Part shown: piece by piece, positions 34,520 through 42,899 of the stretch
Numbering within the stretch: the stretch's first letter is position 1
How the letters are laid out: the number at the start of each line of letters is the position of its first letter
Assembly (NCBI RefSeq): GCF_000023885.1
Contig: NC_013165.1
Coordinates: forward strand, 2,170,001-2,234,000
DNA length: 64,000 nt
Direction: 5' to 3'
Source: Slackia heliotrinireducens DSM 20476
Lineage (GTDB): Bacteria; Actinomycetota; Coriobacteriia; Coriobacteriales; Eggerthellaceae
Notes under the pieces: model-generated
Database searches by the model: none
Told to the model about the DNA's origin: nothing
What the model saw: only the letters and a program-made list of their open reading frames with translations
Translations under genes and position numbers: made by a program

Positions 34520-34927
34520 TTACTCGTCGACAGCAATACCGTTATCGCCATCGTCGACGGCGGCCGCATCCTGCTTGCGGGCCTCAGCGGCGTTCTTGAA
34601 AACATCGGCCGTCTTCTCAGCAGCGGCCTTCATGGCCTCACCGGAATGGGTGGCCACATCCTTGGTGGCATCCGCCATGGTGTTGCCGATCTTCGATGCG
34701 GTATCCACGGCGGCCTTGGTGGCATCCTTGGCTCCATCGATGGCACCTGGGACGGCGTCTGCCGTGCGGGTGATCATCTCCTTCGTCTTTTCGGCGGCGC
34801 TGTCTGCCAGTTTGGGAGCCACCTCTTGAACCTGATCGATAATCTTGTTGTTGGCCTCGATCATCTCGCCGGCGAATTCCTGAGCTTTATCGATGGCCTC
34901 GTTGATGAGCTTTCCGATTTCAGACAT
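34520..34927 (-). CDS. Small amphipathic helical-repeat protein
   Basis: A 135-residue Ala/Lys/Asp-rich protein without a signal peptide or membrane helix. It is almost certainly one or more long amphipathic helices with 11-residue-like periodicity (ADAVPGAIDGAKDATKAAVD, ASKIGNTMADATKDVATHSG), resembling LEA-like or YtxH-like stress proteins. AAGGAG precedes the ATG at 34927; the longer ORF is unsupported. No specific function can be given. It sits between rplQ and ecfT. Confidence 0.7.
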   Translation of the reverse strand: MSEIGKLINEAIDKAQEFAGEMIEANNKIIDQVQEVAPKLADSAAEKTKEMITRTADAVPGAIDGAKDATKAAVDTASKIGNTMADATKDVATHSGEAMKAAAEKTADVFKNAAEARKQDAAAVDDGDNGIAVDE

Positions 34928-35054
34928 TGCACACTCCTTCATTCGGCAGTCAACCATTTGAACAACGCTATCGTACCATGGCTGCAAGGCCAAATGAGTC
35001 CGAAAGTGTTTGTTCATCGAACGGTTGCCTTGATACGCTTCGGCGCACAACGAA

Positions 35055-35083
35055 AAAGGCGCCTGCATGCAGCAGACGCCTTT
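35055..35083 (-). terminator. Rho-independent terminator of the rplQ operon
   Basis: AAAGGCGCCTG and CAGACGCCTTT pair (11 bp, one wobble) around CATGCAG. The minus strand continues TTTC after the stem. It lies 26 bases past the rplQ stop. Confidence 0.8.
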
Positions 35084-35108
35084 CACACTCAGCGTGAGCG
35101 GAAACGAC

Positions 35109-35618
35109 CTATTCGGCCTTCTCCTCAGCCTCTTCGGCCACAGCCTCGACAGCCTCTTCGGCCTCGGCCACCTCTTCGACTTCCTCTGCGGGAGCCGGAG
35201 CGGCTTCAACCTTCTTGGGCTCAGCCTTGGGGGCAGCCTTCTCAGCCTTGGGCTTCACCGGATCGGTGCACAGCTCCATGATGACCATGGGAGCGTTGTC
35301 GCCCTTGCGGGGGCCCAGCTTGTAGATGCGGGTGTAGCCGCCGTTGCGATCCTGGAACTGACCCTGCGCAACCTTCTCGAACACCTCGCGGACGAGTTCT
35401 TTGTCGCCCAGGGCTGCGATGGCGAGACGGCGAGAATGCAGGTCGCCACGCTTGGCCCAGGTGATGATCTTGTCGACGTCAGGACGAATCTCCTTGGCAC
35501 GAGACTCGATCGTCTTGATGCGGTCGTTCAAGAACAGAGCACGGACCAAGGACTTCTTCATGGCCTTGGTGTGGCTGGAGTCAGTGCCCAGCTTGCGGCC
35601 CTTAACGTTATGCCTCAT
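35109..35618 (-). CDS. rplQ: 50S ribosomal protein L17
   Basis: A 169-residue L17. The conserved N-terminus RKLGTDSSHTKAMKKSLV and ERA-like REIRPDVDKIITWAKRGD are present. The usual protein is about 120 residues; here 50 extra C-terminal residues are rich in Ala, Glu, Pro and Lys, as in other Actinobacteria. It is the last gene of the L36-S13-S11-S4-alpha-L17 unit. Confidence 0.95.
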   Translation of the reverse strand: MRHNVKGRKLGTDSSHTKAMKKSLVRALFLNDRIKTIESRAKEIRPDVDKIITWAKRGDLHSRRLAIAALGDKELVREVFEKVAQGQFQDRNGGYTRIYKLGPRKGDNAPMVIMELCTDPVKPKAEKAAPKAEPKKVEAAPAPAEEVEEVAEAEEAVEAVAEEAEEKAE

Positions 35619-35628
35619 GGTTAAACTC

Positions 35629-36579
35629 CTATTGCTTCAAGTTGAGGTCCATGGAGATCAGCTTGTCCTTGACCTCCTCGATGGACTTCGCGCCAAAGTT
35701 ACGAATGTTGAGCAGGTCGTTCTCGGAGAACTCGACCAGCTGGCGCACAGAATGGATGCCGGCGCGCTTGAGGCAGTTGTAGGAGCGGACGGAAAGGTCC
35801 AGATCCTCGATCTGCTTGTCAAGCTCAGCGTTGGACTCCTGGCCTTCGGTGGCGAAGATGGAGGGGATGTCGCCCTCGTCCTCGTCGGTGATGTCAGCCA
35901 GGGTCAGGAAAGCACCCATGTACTGGTTAATGATGTTAGCTGCACGGCAGACTGCTTCGTTCGGAGCGATGGAGCCATCGGTCTCGACTTCCAGCAGCAG
36001 CTGATCGAAGTCGGTACGCTGACCCACGCGGGTGTCGTTGACGGCGAGCGTGCAACGACGAACCGGCGAGAACAGGCTGTCGACAGGAATGATGCCGATC
36101 GGGTCTTCCGTGCGCTTGTTGCGCTCGGCGGAGACGTAGCCGCGGCCAACACCAATACGGATGCTCATGTTGAGAGTTCCGCCGTCAGCAACGGTCGCGA
36201 TGACATGCTCCGGGTTGATGAGGGTGAACTCGGTGGGCACCTGGATGTCGGCGCCGGTCACCGTGCAGGGACCCTCGACGGAGATAGTTGCGGTTGCTTC
36301 AGTGTAGTCCTCGGTGAGAGCGGCGAAAACAAGACCCTTGACGTTCAGGACGATGTCGGTGACATCCTCGATGACGCCTTCAGCGGTCGTGAACTCGTGC
36401 TGCACGCCTTCAATCTGGATGGCGGTCGCGCGGGCGCCGTCCAGGGAGGACAGCAGAACGCGACGCATGCAGTTGCCCAGCGTATAGCCGAAACCACGCT
36501 CGAGCGGCTCCACAACGAAACGAGCGTCGGTATCGCTCACTTCTTCAGTTGTGACGGTTGGCCTCATGAACTCTGCCAT
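35629..36579 (-). CDS. rpoA: RNA polymerase alpha subunit
   Basis: A 316-residue alpha subunit. The N-terminal domain (about 1-230) dimerises and holds beta and beta', with GFGYTLGNCMRRVLLSSLDG typical. The C-terminal domain (about 250-312) binds UP elements. DNA-contact residues match the E. coli numbers: R265, N268, C269, G296, K298 and S299 (SVRSYNCLKRAGI and RNFGAKSIEE). It is followed by rplQ and preceded by rpsD. Compare with the look-alike domain at the end of RpoC. Confidence 0.97.
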   Translation of the reverse strand: MAEFMRPTVTTEEVSDTDARFVVEPLERGFGYTLGNCMRRVLLSSLDGARATAIQIEGVQHEFTTAEGVIEDVTDIVLNVKGLVFAALTEDYTEATATISVEGPCTVTGADIQVPTEFTLINPEHVIATVADGGTLNMSIRIGVGRGYVSAERNKRTEDPIGIIPVDSLFSPVRRCTLAVNDTRVGQRTDFDQLLLEVETDGSIAPNEAVCRAANIINQYMGAFLTLADITDEDEGDIPSIFATEGQESNAELDKQIEDLDLSVRSYNCLKRAGIHSVRQLVEFSENDLLNIRNFGAKSIEEVKDKLISMDLNLKQ

Positions 36580-36615
36580 AGTTTATAAGCCTCCTAATAA
36601 ACCGCGGGATCAATA

Positions 36616-37212
36616 CTACTTGGAATAAAGCTCGACGATAAGCTGCTCACGGATATCCAGATCGATCTGATCGCGGTTAGGGAGCGAAAGCACGCTGCCC
36701 TGCAGCTTCTCGATGTCAACTTCGAGCCATGCAGGAACCTGAACGCGCTCGTTGGAAACCAACGCGCTCTTGATGACGAGGAGGTCCTTGGCCTTGGGGG
36801 CGACGGAAACCAGGTCACCGGGACGCACACGGTAAGACGGAATGTTCACGCGCTTGCCGTTGACGTAGATGTGGCCGTGAGACACGGTCTGACGGGCTTC
36901 CTTGCGGGTGCGAGCGAAGCCCAGACGGAACACGACGTTATCGAGACGGGACTCGAGGATGCGCATCAGGTTCTCACCAGTGATGCCGGGCATAGCCTTG
37001 GCCTTCTTGAAGTAGCCACGGAACTGCTTCTCGAGCACGCCGTAGATGAACTTAGCCTTCTGCTTCTCGCGCAGCTGCAGAGCGTATTCGCTCTCCTTGC
37101 GGCGACGCTGGGGCTGACGGATGGATTCCTTCTTGCTGCTGTAGCCCAGGACGACGGGATCGATTCCGAGCTGGCGGCAGCGCTTAAGAACCGGGGTTCT
37201 ATCGATAGCCAT
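36616..37212 (-). CDS. rpsD: 30S ribosomal protein S4
   Basis: A 198-residue S4. The N-terminal LKRCRQLGIDPVVLGYSSKK lacks the cysteine zinc motif. An S4 RNA-binding domain follows: MRILESRLDNVVFRLGFART and SHGHIYVNGKRVNIPSYRV. It nucleates 30S assembly and can repress its operon in some bacteria. Located between rpsK and rpoA. Confidence 0.97.
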   Translation of the reverse strand: MAIDRTPVLKRCRQLGIDPVVLGYSSKKESIRQPQRRRKESEYALQLREKQKAKFIYGVLEKQFRGYFKKAKAMPGITGENLMRILESRLDNVVFRLGFARTRKEARQTVSHGHIYVNGKRVNIPSYRVRPGDLVSVAPKAKDLLVIKSALVSNERVQVPAWLEVDIEKLQGSVLSLPNRDQIDLDIREQLIVELYSK

Positions 37213-37233
37213 TGTTGGTTGATCCTTTCTGAA

Positions 37234-37629
37234 CTACACGCGACGACGCTTGCACGGACGGCAACCGTTGTGCGGGATGGGGGTGCAATCCTGGATGCTG
37301 GTGACTTCCAGACCAGCAGCCTGCAGGGAGCGGATGGCGGTTTCGCGACCGGAGCCGGGGCCCTTGACGAAAACGGCGACCTTCTTCAGGCCGTGCTCCA
37401 TAGCATTCTTGGCACACTGCTCGGCGGCCATCTGAGCCGCGAACGGCGTGGACTTACGAGAGCCCTTGAAGCCGACGGTACCAGCAGAGTTCCAAGCGAT
37501 CACATTACCCTGAGGATCCGTGATGGAAACGATGGTGTTGTTGAAAGTGCTCTTGATGTGAGCCTGACCAACGGCAATGTTCTTGCGGTCGGCACGCTTC
37601 ACGCGAGTACGAACGTTTTTCTTAGCCAT
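37234..37629 (-). CDS. rpsK: 30S ribosomal protein S11
   Basis: A 131-residue S11, highly conserved. Motifs include [39 protein letters not shown] and the C-terminal [13 protein letters not shown]. It forms the platform of the small subunit. Between rpsM and rpsD in the operon. Confidence 0.97.
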   Translation of the reverse strand: MAKKNVRTRVKRADRKNIAVGQAHIKSTFNNTIVSITDPQGNVIAWNSAGTVGFKGSRKSTPFAAQMAAEQCAKNAMEHGLKKVAVFVKGPGSGRETAIRSLQAAGLEVTSIQDCTPIPHNGCRPCKRRRV

Positions 37630-37640
37630 GTGTCAAACCC

Positions 37641-38012
37641 CTACTTGTTCTTCTTGCCGCCGATTTGCTTGCGCGGACCCTTGCGGGTACGAGCATTGGT
37701 GTGCGTGCGCTGGCCGCGGACCGGAAGGCCCTTGCGGTGACGCAGACCACGGTAGCAACCGATCTCCATCAGGCGCTTGACGTTCTGGGAAACCTCGCGG
37801 TGGAGGTCACCTTCGACGGTCAGGTTAGCGTCGATGTAGTTACGGATCTTCTGCAGGTCTTCTTCAGAAATGTCACGGACGCGGACGTCGGGGTCGACGC
37901 CGGTCTCAGCGATGATCTTCTTGGCAGTGGTGTTGCCAATGCCGTAGATGTAAGTCAGGCCGGTCTCGATGCGCTTATCGCGAGGGAGGTCGACACCAAA
38001 AAGACGAGGCAT
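37641..38012 (-). CDS. rpsM: 30S ribosomal protein S13
   Basis: A 123-residue S13. Typical motifs are [15 protein letters not shown], the H2TH motif, and a basic C-terminal tail [18 protein letters not shown] which contacts tRNA in the P site. Located after rpmJ in the usual order. Confidence 0.97.
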   Translation of the reverse strand: MPRLFGVDLPRDKRIETGLTYIYGIGNTTAKKIIAETGVDPDVRVRDISEEDLQKIRNYIDANLTVEGDLHREVSQNVKRLMEIGCYRGLRHRKGLPVRGQRTHTNARTRKGPRKQIGGKKNK

Positions 38013-38033
38013 ATTACCTGTTCCCTTCCTCTC

Positions 38034-38147
38034 TTAACCCTGGCGCTGCTTATGGCGCGGATTCTCACAGATGACGAGCACCTTGCCATGGCGACGAATG
38101 ATTTTGCACTTGTCGCACATCTTCTTGACCGAAGGACGTACCTTCAT
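38034..38147 (-). CDS. rpmJ: 50S ribosomal protein L36
   Basis: A 37-residue protein read on the minus strand from ATG at 38145-38147 to TAA at 38034. [15 protein letters not shown] carries the first zinc ligands (CxxC), and CENPRHKQ the third and fourth (Cys, His). This is the zinc-binding form. It lies upstream of rpsM, in the usual position. Confidence 0.95.
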   Translation of the reverse strand: MKVRPSVKKMCDKCKIIRRHGKVLVICENPRHKQRQG

Positions 38148-38315
38148 GTTCGTCTCCTTTTAATATGGTCGGCTTGCCTTTGAGTTGACGGTCCCTCAGG
38201 CTTGCCTGGTTTATCTTCTCTATACAACACGCCCAGCCGCAGGCGATAGTTGTCACATCATACAAGGGATGTTGCGAACATCCAGCCGTTCACCGTATTA
38301 ACGCAGAAAAAGAGC

Positions 38316-38368
38316 GTCATTCACAAGAAGCACAAAATTGCGCTTCTTACAAGGAGTATTTGACGCCC
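38316..38368 (-). terminator. Strong terminator directly after infA
   Basis: AAGAAGC/GCTTCTT nests inside GCGTCA/TGACGC. On the minus strand TCTTTTTC follows, starting right at the infA stop. infA is therefore probably a separate transcript from rpmJ. Confidence 0.75.
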
Positions 38369-38587
38369 CTATTTAAAGCGATATGTAATCCTGCCACGGC
38401 TCAGGTCATAGACGGAAAGCTCCACCGTAACCTTGTCGCCAGGAAGGATCTTGATGTAATGCATGCGCATCTTGCCCGAGATATGGGCGAGAATCTTATG
38501 ACCATTCTCGAGTTCGACGTTAAACATTGCGTTCGGGAGCGCCTCAAGCACGGTGCCCTCAAGCTCGATTACATCTTCCTTAGCCAA
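38369..38587 (-). CDS. infA: Translation initiation factor IF-1
   Basis: A 72-residue S1/OB-fold protein. Near-universal sequence: [39 protein letters not shown] and [16 protein letters not shown] use the TTG start at 38587, since GAGGAA lies 7 bases upstream and this restores the standard 72-residue length. The longer frame would add 12 basic residues not seen in IF-1. Strong terminator immediately downstream. Confidence 0.93.
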   Translation of the reverse strand: MAKEDVIELEGTVLEALPNAMFNVELENGHKILAHISGKMRMHYIKILPGDKVTVELSVYDLSRGRITYRFK

Positions 38588-38795
38588 GAATCTATTCCTC
38601 TTCTTTCTGAGTTCAAACGGCAACCGAGAATGTTACCAAAATTTTCGTAAAAAGTCACGGATAATCTCGTCCTCACCCAGCCACCACATTTTTTCCGAAT
38701 ACCAACCTCTTATGCAATACGCACCTCGATTGAGACGAACGAGTGTTAGAATGGGACTATCAATACCGATTCATTCGCCTTATAGGAGGGTCATC

Positions 38796-39239
38796 ATGGG
38801 CAAGCAATACACCCGTATTTTCGCCGCTCTCGATGGAGCCAGGACTCAAGAAGCCGTAGCAGAACGGGCGCTGAAGCTCGCCTCCGAGGAACATGCCAGC
38901 CTGTGCTTCGGCCACGTGGTCGACTCTGTCCCCTACGAAGCCGCCGGCACCGACTTCGCCGCCCTCTCCAGCAGGATGCAGGAACAGCTGGAACAGTCCA
39001 TCGGCGACATCCTTGCCGCTGCTAAGGCCGATCCCAACATCCCCGACGTGCAGGTCATCGTGAAGGCCGGCCGCATCACAGAGACCTTGGCGGAGCAGAT
39101 TATCGCCCCGTACGACCCTGACCTCGTCATCTGCGGCGAGCGCGGCTTGTCCAACATCAAGTATGTGTTCGTCGGCAGCGTCTCCACGTATCTGATTCGC
39201 AACCTGCGCTGCGACGTCCTGGTCGTCAAGCAGGATTAG
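38796..39239 (+). CDS. Universal stress protein UspA family
   Basis: A 147-residue Usp protein. The ATP-binding motif G-x2-G-x9-G-S is intact in GERGLSNIKYVFVGSVS, so it belongs to the nucleotide-binding branch. YTRIFAALDGA and the final CDVLVVKQD are standard. TAGGAGG precedes the ATG. It is transcribed divergently from infA and shares a two-way terminator with tsaE. Targets of such proteins are poorly known. Confidence 0.93.
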   Translation: MGKQYTRIFAALDGARTQEAVAERALKLASEEHASLCFGHVVDSVPYEAAGTDFAALSSRMQEQLEQSIGDILAAAKADPNIPDVQVIVKAGRITETLAEQIIAPYDPDLVICGERGLSNIKYVFVGSVSTYLIRNLRCDVLVVKQD

Positions 39240-39260
39240 CCTGTCGTCCATCCAGCACAA

Positions 39261-39292
39261 AAGCCCTCGGAAGAAGCGCCTTCCGAGGGCTT
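39261..39292. terminator. Bidirectional terminator between usp and tsaE
   Basis: AAGCCCTCGGAA and TTCCGAGGGCTT pair (12 bp) around GAAGCGCC. TTTTT follows on the plus strand and TTTT on the minus strand, so it serves both converging genes. Confidence 0.85.
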
Positions 39293-39320
39293 TTTCATGG
39301 TTGCAGGCGAAATAGCGACG

Positions 39321-39779
39321 TTATGCGATGGCGGCGACGATGTCCTCGAAATGCCCGCCGTAGGGCTCCAGACTCAGAACACGAGTCTGGTCAGGAAGAA
39401 TGCGGATGGTGATGGCAAGGCATTCATCCGGCTGGGCGTCTTCGAACTTGTCGGCCCACTCCACCACCGACACGCCGTCGCCTTCGATGGTTCCGTAGTA
39501 GTCGATGTCCTCAAGTTCGTCGGCGTCTTCAAGCCGGTACAAATCGAAGTGGTACAGCGGCAGGCGGCCGCCCTCGTAGACGAACATGATGTTGAACGTG
39601 GGACTGGTAGGCACCGTGGGCGTTTCCAGTCCGGCAGCCAGCCCCTGCGTGAAATGGGTCTTCCCCGCCCCGAGGTCGCCGTTGAGCAGGATGACATCGC
39701 CAGGCTCAACCAGACGGGCAATCTGCTGTGCGATTTCTTGCGTCTGCTCGACGGATGCGCTTTCCAGTTCCAATGACAT
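39321..39779 (-). CDS. tsaE: tRNA threonylcarbamoyladenosine biosynthesis ATPase TsaE
   Basis: A 152-residue P-loop ATPase: GDLGAGKTHFTQGLA. SPTFNIMFVYEG and LYHFDLYRLED are the family signature. TsaE works with TsaB and TsaD to place t6A at position 37 of ANN-reading tRNAs. No partner gene is adjacent here. It is preceded by a terminator of the aldolase gene. Confidence 0.92.
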   Translation of the reverse strand: MSLELESASVEQTQEIAQQIARLVEPGDVILLNGDLGAGKTHFTQGLAAGLETPTVPTSPTFNIMFVYEGGRLPLYHFDLYRLEDADELEDIDYYGTIEGDGVSVVEWADKFEDAQPDECLAITIRILPDQTRVLSLEPYGGHFEDIVAAIA

Positions 39780-39800
39780 ACTGTGCTCCCTATTGAAAAA

Positions 39801-39822
39801 GGGCGGCCCGCAAGGACCGCCC
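39801..39822 (-). terminator. Rho-independent terminator of the aldolase gene
   Basis: On the minus strand GGGCGGTCC and GGGCCGCCC pair with one wobble around TTGC, followed by TTTTTC. It lies about 20 bases past the stop. Confidence 0.75.
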
Positions 39823-39842
39823 CGACATACTTAACCGACGCT

Positions 39843-40784
39843 TTACAGCGCGAAATCCTCTTCGCCGTTGAAGACGGCCAAGGCGCGGTCGACGTCGTAG
39901 TCGGCCAGCGTGATGGCGGAAATTGCCTTGGTCAGACGGACAGCCTCGTCCAGCGAGCGCTGGTGGATGTTGCGGCCCGTCGCGTTGCCGGAAGCGCCGC
40001 CGATGTAGATCTGGTCATGCAGCTGCTGCAGGAAGACCTTGGCCTCGACGGTGGAACCGCCGGCGCAGACCAGGCCGGTGCGGCCAGCAGCGGCCGAAGC
40101 GACGGCCAGGTTCTCGGCAGAGGTCTTGTCCTCGGTGGCCACAGGCGGGTTCACCTTAACGAAGTCGGCGCCCAAGCACAGGGCCACGCCGGCGGCACCT
40201 GCGATGGTGGTAGGTGCCTTCTCGTCCTTTCCGACGGCCTTGCCGCGAGGATAGATCCAGAGGACCACGATCAGGCCTTCTTCATGGGCCTGAGCCACGA
40301 GCTGACCCGCTTCGGCAAGCATGGTGGCTTCGTATTCGCTGCCCAGATACAGGGTGTAGCCAAGGCCGACGACGTTGACGCCGTTGTCGCGCATGGCCAG
40401 AACGGCCTCGATGTCATGGAGCTGCGGGCTATAAGGGTCATCTTGGGCGGTCTTGACCAGGTTGGTCTTAGAATTCATCTTCACCAGATAGTTCACGTTG
40501 GGGTAATCGGCCGCATAGCGGGCGATGAGGCCGCGCTGGCCGGCCATGACGCCGCAGACGCCCTGGTCTGCGATCTTGAACAGATGCTCAGGATCGGAGT
40601 CGGAGATGTCGATACCCTCACCATAGAAGTCGCCGTTGAGGTGCTCGACCTTCTGGTCGCAGGCAAACAGCATCAGGCGTCCGGTGCCCTGCGTTGCCTT
40701 CATATAGTTGTCGATATAGGTTTCACGGGCGTCCGCAAGCACGTCAGCCGGGACCTTGACCTGATCACGAGTGATCTTGGGCAT
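39843..40784 (-). CDS. Class I fructose-bisphosphate aldolase (DhnA/FbaB-like)
   Basis: A 313-residue TIM-barrel aldolase of the DhnA type. GADFVKVNPPV carries the lysine that would form the Schiff base, FACDQKVEHLNG is an early strand-loop motif, and VCAGGSTVEAKVFLQQLHD is typical of phosphate binding. Members cleave fructose 1,6-bisphosphate; some act on related ketoses. A TATACT -10-like box lies about 55 bases upstream. Confidence 0.85.
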   Translation of the reverse strand: MPKITRDQVKVPADVLADARETYIDNYMKATQGTGRLMLFACDQKVEHLNGDFYGEGIDISDSDPEHLFKIADQGVCGVMAGQRGLIARYAADYPNVNYLVKMNSKTNLVKTAQDDPYSPQLHDIEAVLAMRDNGVNVVGLGYTLYLGSEYEATMLAEAGQLVAQAHEEGLIVVLWIYPRGKAVGKDEKAPTTIAGAAGVALCLGADFVKVNPPVATEDKTSAENLAVASAAAGRTGLVCAGGSTVEAKVFLQQLHDQIYIGGASGNATGRNIHQRSLDEAVRLTKAISAITLADYDVDRALAVFNGEEDFAL

Positions 40785-40922
40785 GTTTTCCTCCTAATGC
40801 ATTGGTTTTTCGCGCCTTGTGAAGACGTTGGTACACCTATCAGTATACGCGAAAACCCGCGCCGCATGCAGCGTATCGCGAGAAGACGCACACATTGCTT
40901 GGTGAGCGTGCAGACCTGGCGG

Positions 40923-41729
40923 CTAGTAGGCGACTTTCGGGAACGGCGGTTCCAGGTTGCGCTTAAACTCGTAGGAGGCCACCCGCTTAACCACACGTTG
41001 CACCTCGTCGGCATCGTAGCCGGCCATAACGAGTTCGGGGATGCCCATGCCATGCTCCACATGATCGATAAGCAGCCTGTCCAGTTCAGCATAGGAGCCC
41101 AGCGTGGCCTCGTCCACCTGCCCGGGAGCCAGCTCCGCGCTGGGCGGCTTGACAAGCACGTGCTCGGGGATGGGCGGCGTGAGGCCGGCCTGTTCGGCAC
41201 GGGCGTTGACATAGCGGGATGCGGCGAACACGTCCGTCTTGTACAGGCCGCCGATGGGCGCATAGGCGCCTGCCGTGTCTCCGTACAGCGTGGAGTAGCC
41301 CATGCAGGCCTCGCTTTTGTTGCCGGTGTTGATGAGCATCCACCCATGGGCGTTCGACAGCGCCATGAGCATGACCATGCGGCACCTGGCCTGGGTGTTT
41401 TCCGCTGCAAGCCCGCCGAAACCGTTGCAATGGGCGGCCAGTTCGGCGGCGAAGGCGTCATACGCCCCCACGATGGAGATGATCTCGGTGTTCAGCCCCA
41501 GGTTGTTCGCCAGAAGCTGGGCGTCGATGAGGGAATGGTCGGTTGAGTACGGGCCCGGCAGCATGTAGCCGTGGACGTGTTCGGGACCCAAGACCTCCAC
41601 ACACATGCAGGCGACCAAGCTCGAATCGATACCGCCGGAAAGCCCCAGCACCACATCGGTGGTACGGGTCGAATGGAGGAACTGGGTCAGCCCGTTGATG
41701 CAGACCTGGTATTTCTCCGCGATGTCCAT
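40923..41729 (-). CDS. nadE: NH3-dependent NAD+ synthetase
   Basis: A 268-residue NadE without a glutaminase domain, so it uses ammonia. The ATP-pyrophosphatase P-loop is GLSGGIDSSLVA, NTGNKSEACMGYSTLYGD lines the deamido-NAD site, and GGLYKTDVF is also conserved. GGAGG precedes the ATG at 41729; the longer frame is not supported. It lies 25 bases downstream of hypB, possibly in one unit with hypAB. Confidence 0.93.
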   Translation of the reverse strand: MDIAEKYQVCINGLTQFLHSTRTTDVVLGLSGGIDSSLVACMCVEVLGPEHVHGYMLPGPYSTDHSLIDAQLLANNLGLNTEIISIVGAYDAFAAELAAHCNGFGGLAAENTQARCRMVMLMALSNAHGWMLINTGNKSEACMGYSTLYGDTAGAYAPIGGLYKTDVFAASRYVNARAEQAGLTPPIPEHVLVKPPSAELAPGQVDEATLGSYAELDRLLIDHVEHGMGIPELVMAGYDADEVQRVVKRVASYEFKRNLEPPFPKVAY

Positions 41730-41754
41730 GATAAGCCTCCTTATCGAACAGGCA

Positions 41755-42396
41755 CTATATTTGGCTGCGAAGCCAATCCGCCCACGCCTCGACGCCTTCT
41801 CCTGTCGTTGCGACGACCGGGAAGATCGGTGCCGACGCATTGGCCTTGCGGACGAGCGAGCAGAACCGATCGAGATCGAATCCGCATTGGTCCGCCATGT
41901 CTATTTTATTCACAAGGACCGCATGGCAGCGTCGGAAGATTTCCGGGGCTTCAAGGGGCTTGGCGTCGCCTTCGGAAACGGCCGTCACCAAAACCTTCAA
42001 ACCCTCGCCCACGTCGACGAAAACCGAGCCGGACGGGTCGCCCGCGTTCTCGATGATTACGAGGTCAAGACCGTCCAAGTCAAGTTCGGCCAAAGCATCG
42101 CGGACGCAGGCCGCGCTGAGATGCCCCGAAGGTTCGGCGTCGACCTGCACGGCGGGAATGCCGCGCTGGTTAATCCGCTCCGCTTGAATCCTGCTGGCCA
42201 TGTCGCCCTCGATGACGGCGAGGTTGAATTCGTCCCGCAGCGCCTCGATGGTGGCAAGAATCACCGAGGTCTTGCCGGATCTCGAGGCCGCAACCACATT
42301 GACGGCGAACACGCGCTTTTCAGCCAACAGCTTGCGGTTGGCGAAGGCTGTCGCATCGTTTTCCTGCGCAGCGTGCATGCCCCTGACGGTGTCCAC
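41755..42396 (-). CDS. hypB: HypB-like GTPase lacking nickel-site cysteines
   Basis: A 213-residue SIMIBI GTPase of the HypB/UreG family. The P-loop region reads AASRSGKTS (about 36-44), diverged from the usual SSPGSGKT, with NKID at about 163-166. HypB's G-domain nickel site, Cys-His in the family's GCHLDA motif and a second Cys in NLVCPA, is altered: here SGHLSA (G91, H92) and DPSGSV (G123). The N-terminal CxxCGC nickel motif and His-rich region are also absent. GTPase function looks retained, metal binding does not. GTG start at 42396 is 8 bases after hypA. It pairs with hypA. Confidence 0.82.
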   Translation of the reverse strand: MDTVRGMHAAQENDATAFANRKLLAEKRVFAVNVVAASRSGKTSVILATIEALRDEFNLAVIEGDMASRIQAERINQRGIPAVQVDAEPSGHLSAACVRDALAELDLDGLDLVIIENAGDPSGSVFVDVGEGLKVLVTAVSEGDAKPLEAPEIFRRCHAVLVNKIDMADQCGFDLDRFCSLVRKANASAPIFPVVATTGEGVEAWADWLRSQI

Positions 42397-42403
42397 AAGC
42401 TGC

Positions 42404-42781
42404 CTACCCTTCCGATGACGGTTTCCCGTCATCATCCGGCGTCTCAACCTCGATGCTGTCGATCCGAAGCTCGCGGCCCGCAATGAGCCGGCCGAAGCCC
42501 CCGCATTCGGGGCAGGCCTGCTGGAACCTGTCATGCTCGTACTCATGTCCGCAGACGGTGCAGCGGCTTTTCGGCTGGATGATGTGGACGTCCAGCTCGG
42601 ACCCCTTGAGAAGGGGGTCGTCCTCGGTAATGGCGTCGAATGCGAAATGCAAAGCATCTTCGATGGCTTCGGTCATGGCGCCGACAGACAGGGTCACCTT
42701 GTATACACGCGTGGCCCCAGCCTGTTTGGCTGCGGCAGACACGCTGTCCACAACGCCTGTTATGATGCCGAGCTCATGCAC
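42404..42781 (-). CDS. hypA: Hydrogenase/urease nickel-insertion protein HypA
   Basis: A 125-residue HypA. The N-terminal MHE (H2, E3) is the nickel site. The zinc ribbon is C74-x2-C77 and C90-x2-C93 (CTVCGHEY, CPECGG). ELRIDSIEVE is the usual last strand. Its partner hypB is directly downstream. No hydrogenase structural genes or other hyp genes are in the window, so their location is unknown. Confidence 0.93.
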   Translation of the reverse strand: MHELGIITGVVDSVSAAAKQAGATRVYKVTLSVGAMTEAIEDALHFAFDAITEDDPLLKGSELDVHIIQPKSRCTVCGHEYEHDRFQQACPECGGFGRLIAGRELRIDSIEVETPDDDGKPSSEG

Positions 42782-42899
42782 GTTAAATCCTCCTGAAAAA
42801 TGAAGGCGCCCATGTTTGCGCCTCCACGGTGTCTCGCCCGGACAATCGGGCGAAAAAGCAAACGCGCCGACGGATGCAGGCGCGTTTGCGGAAACAATC

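Noticed and set aside
41755-42657. Longer 300-residue hypB frame
   Set aside because: The extra N-terminus runs antiparallel in content with hypA coding DNA and is Ser/Arg-rich noise. The GTG at 42396 has a Shine-Dalgarno-like GGAAGGG.
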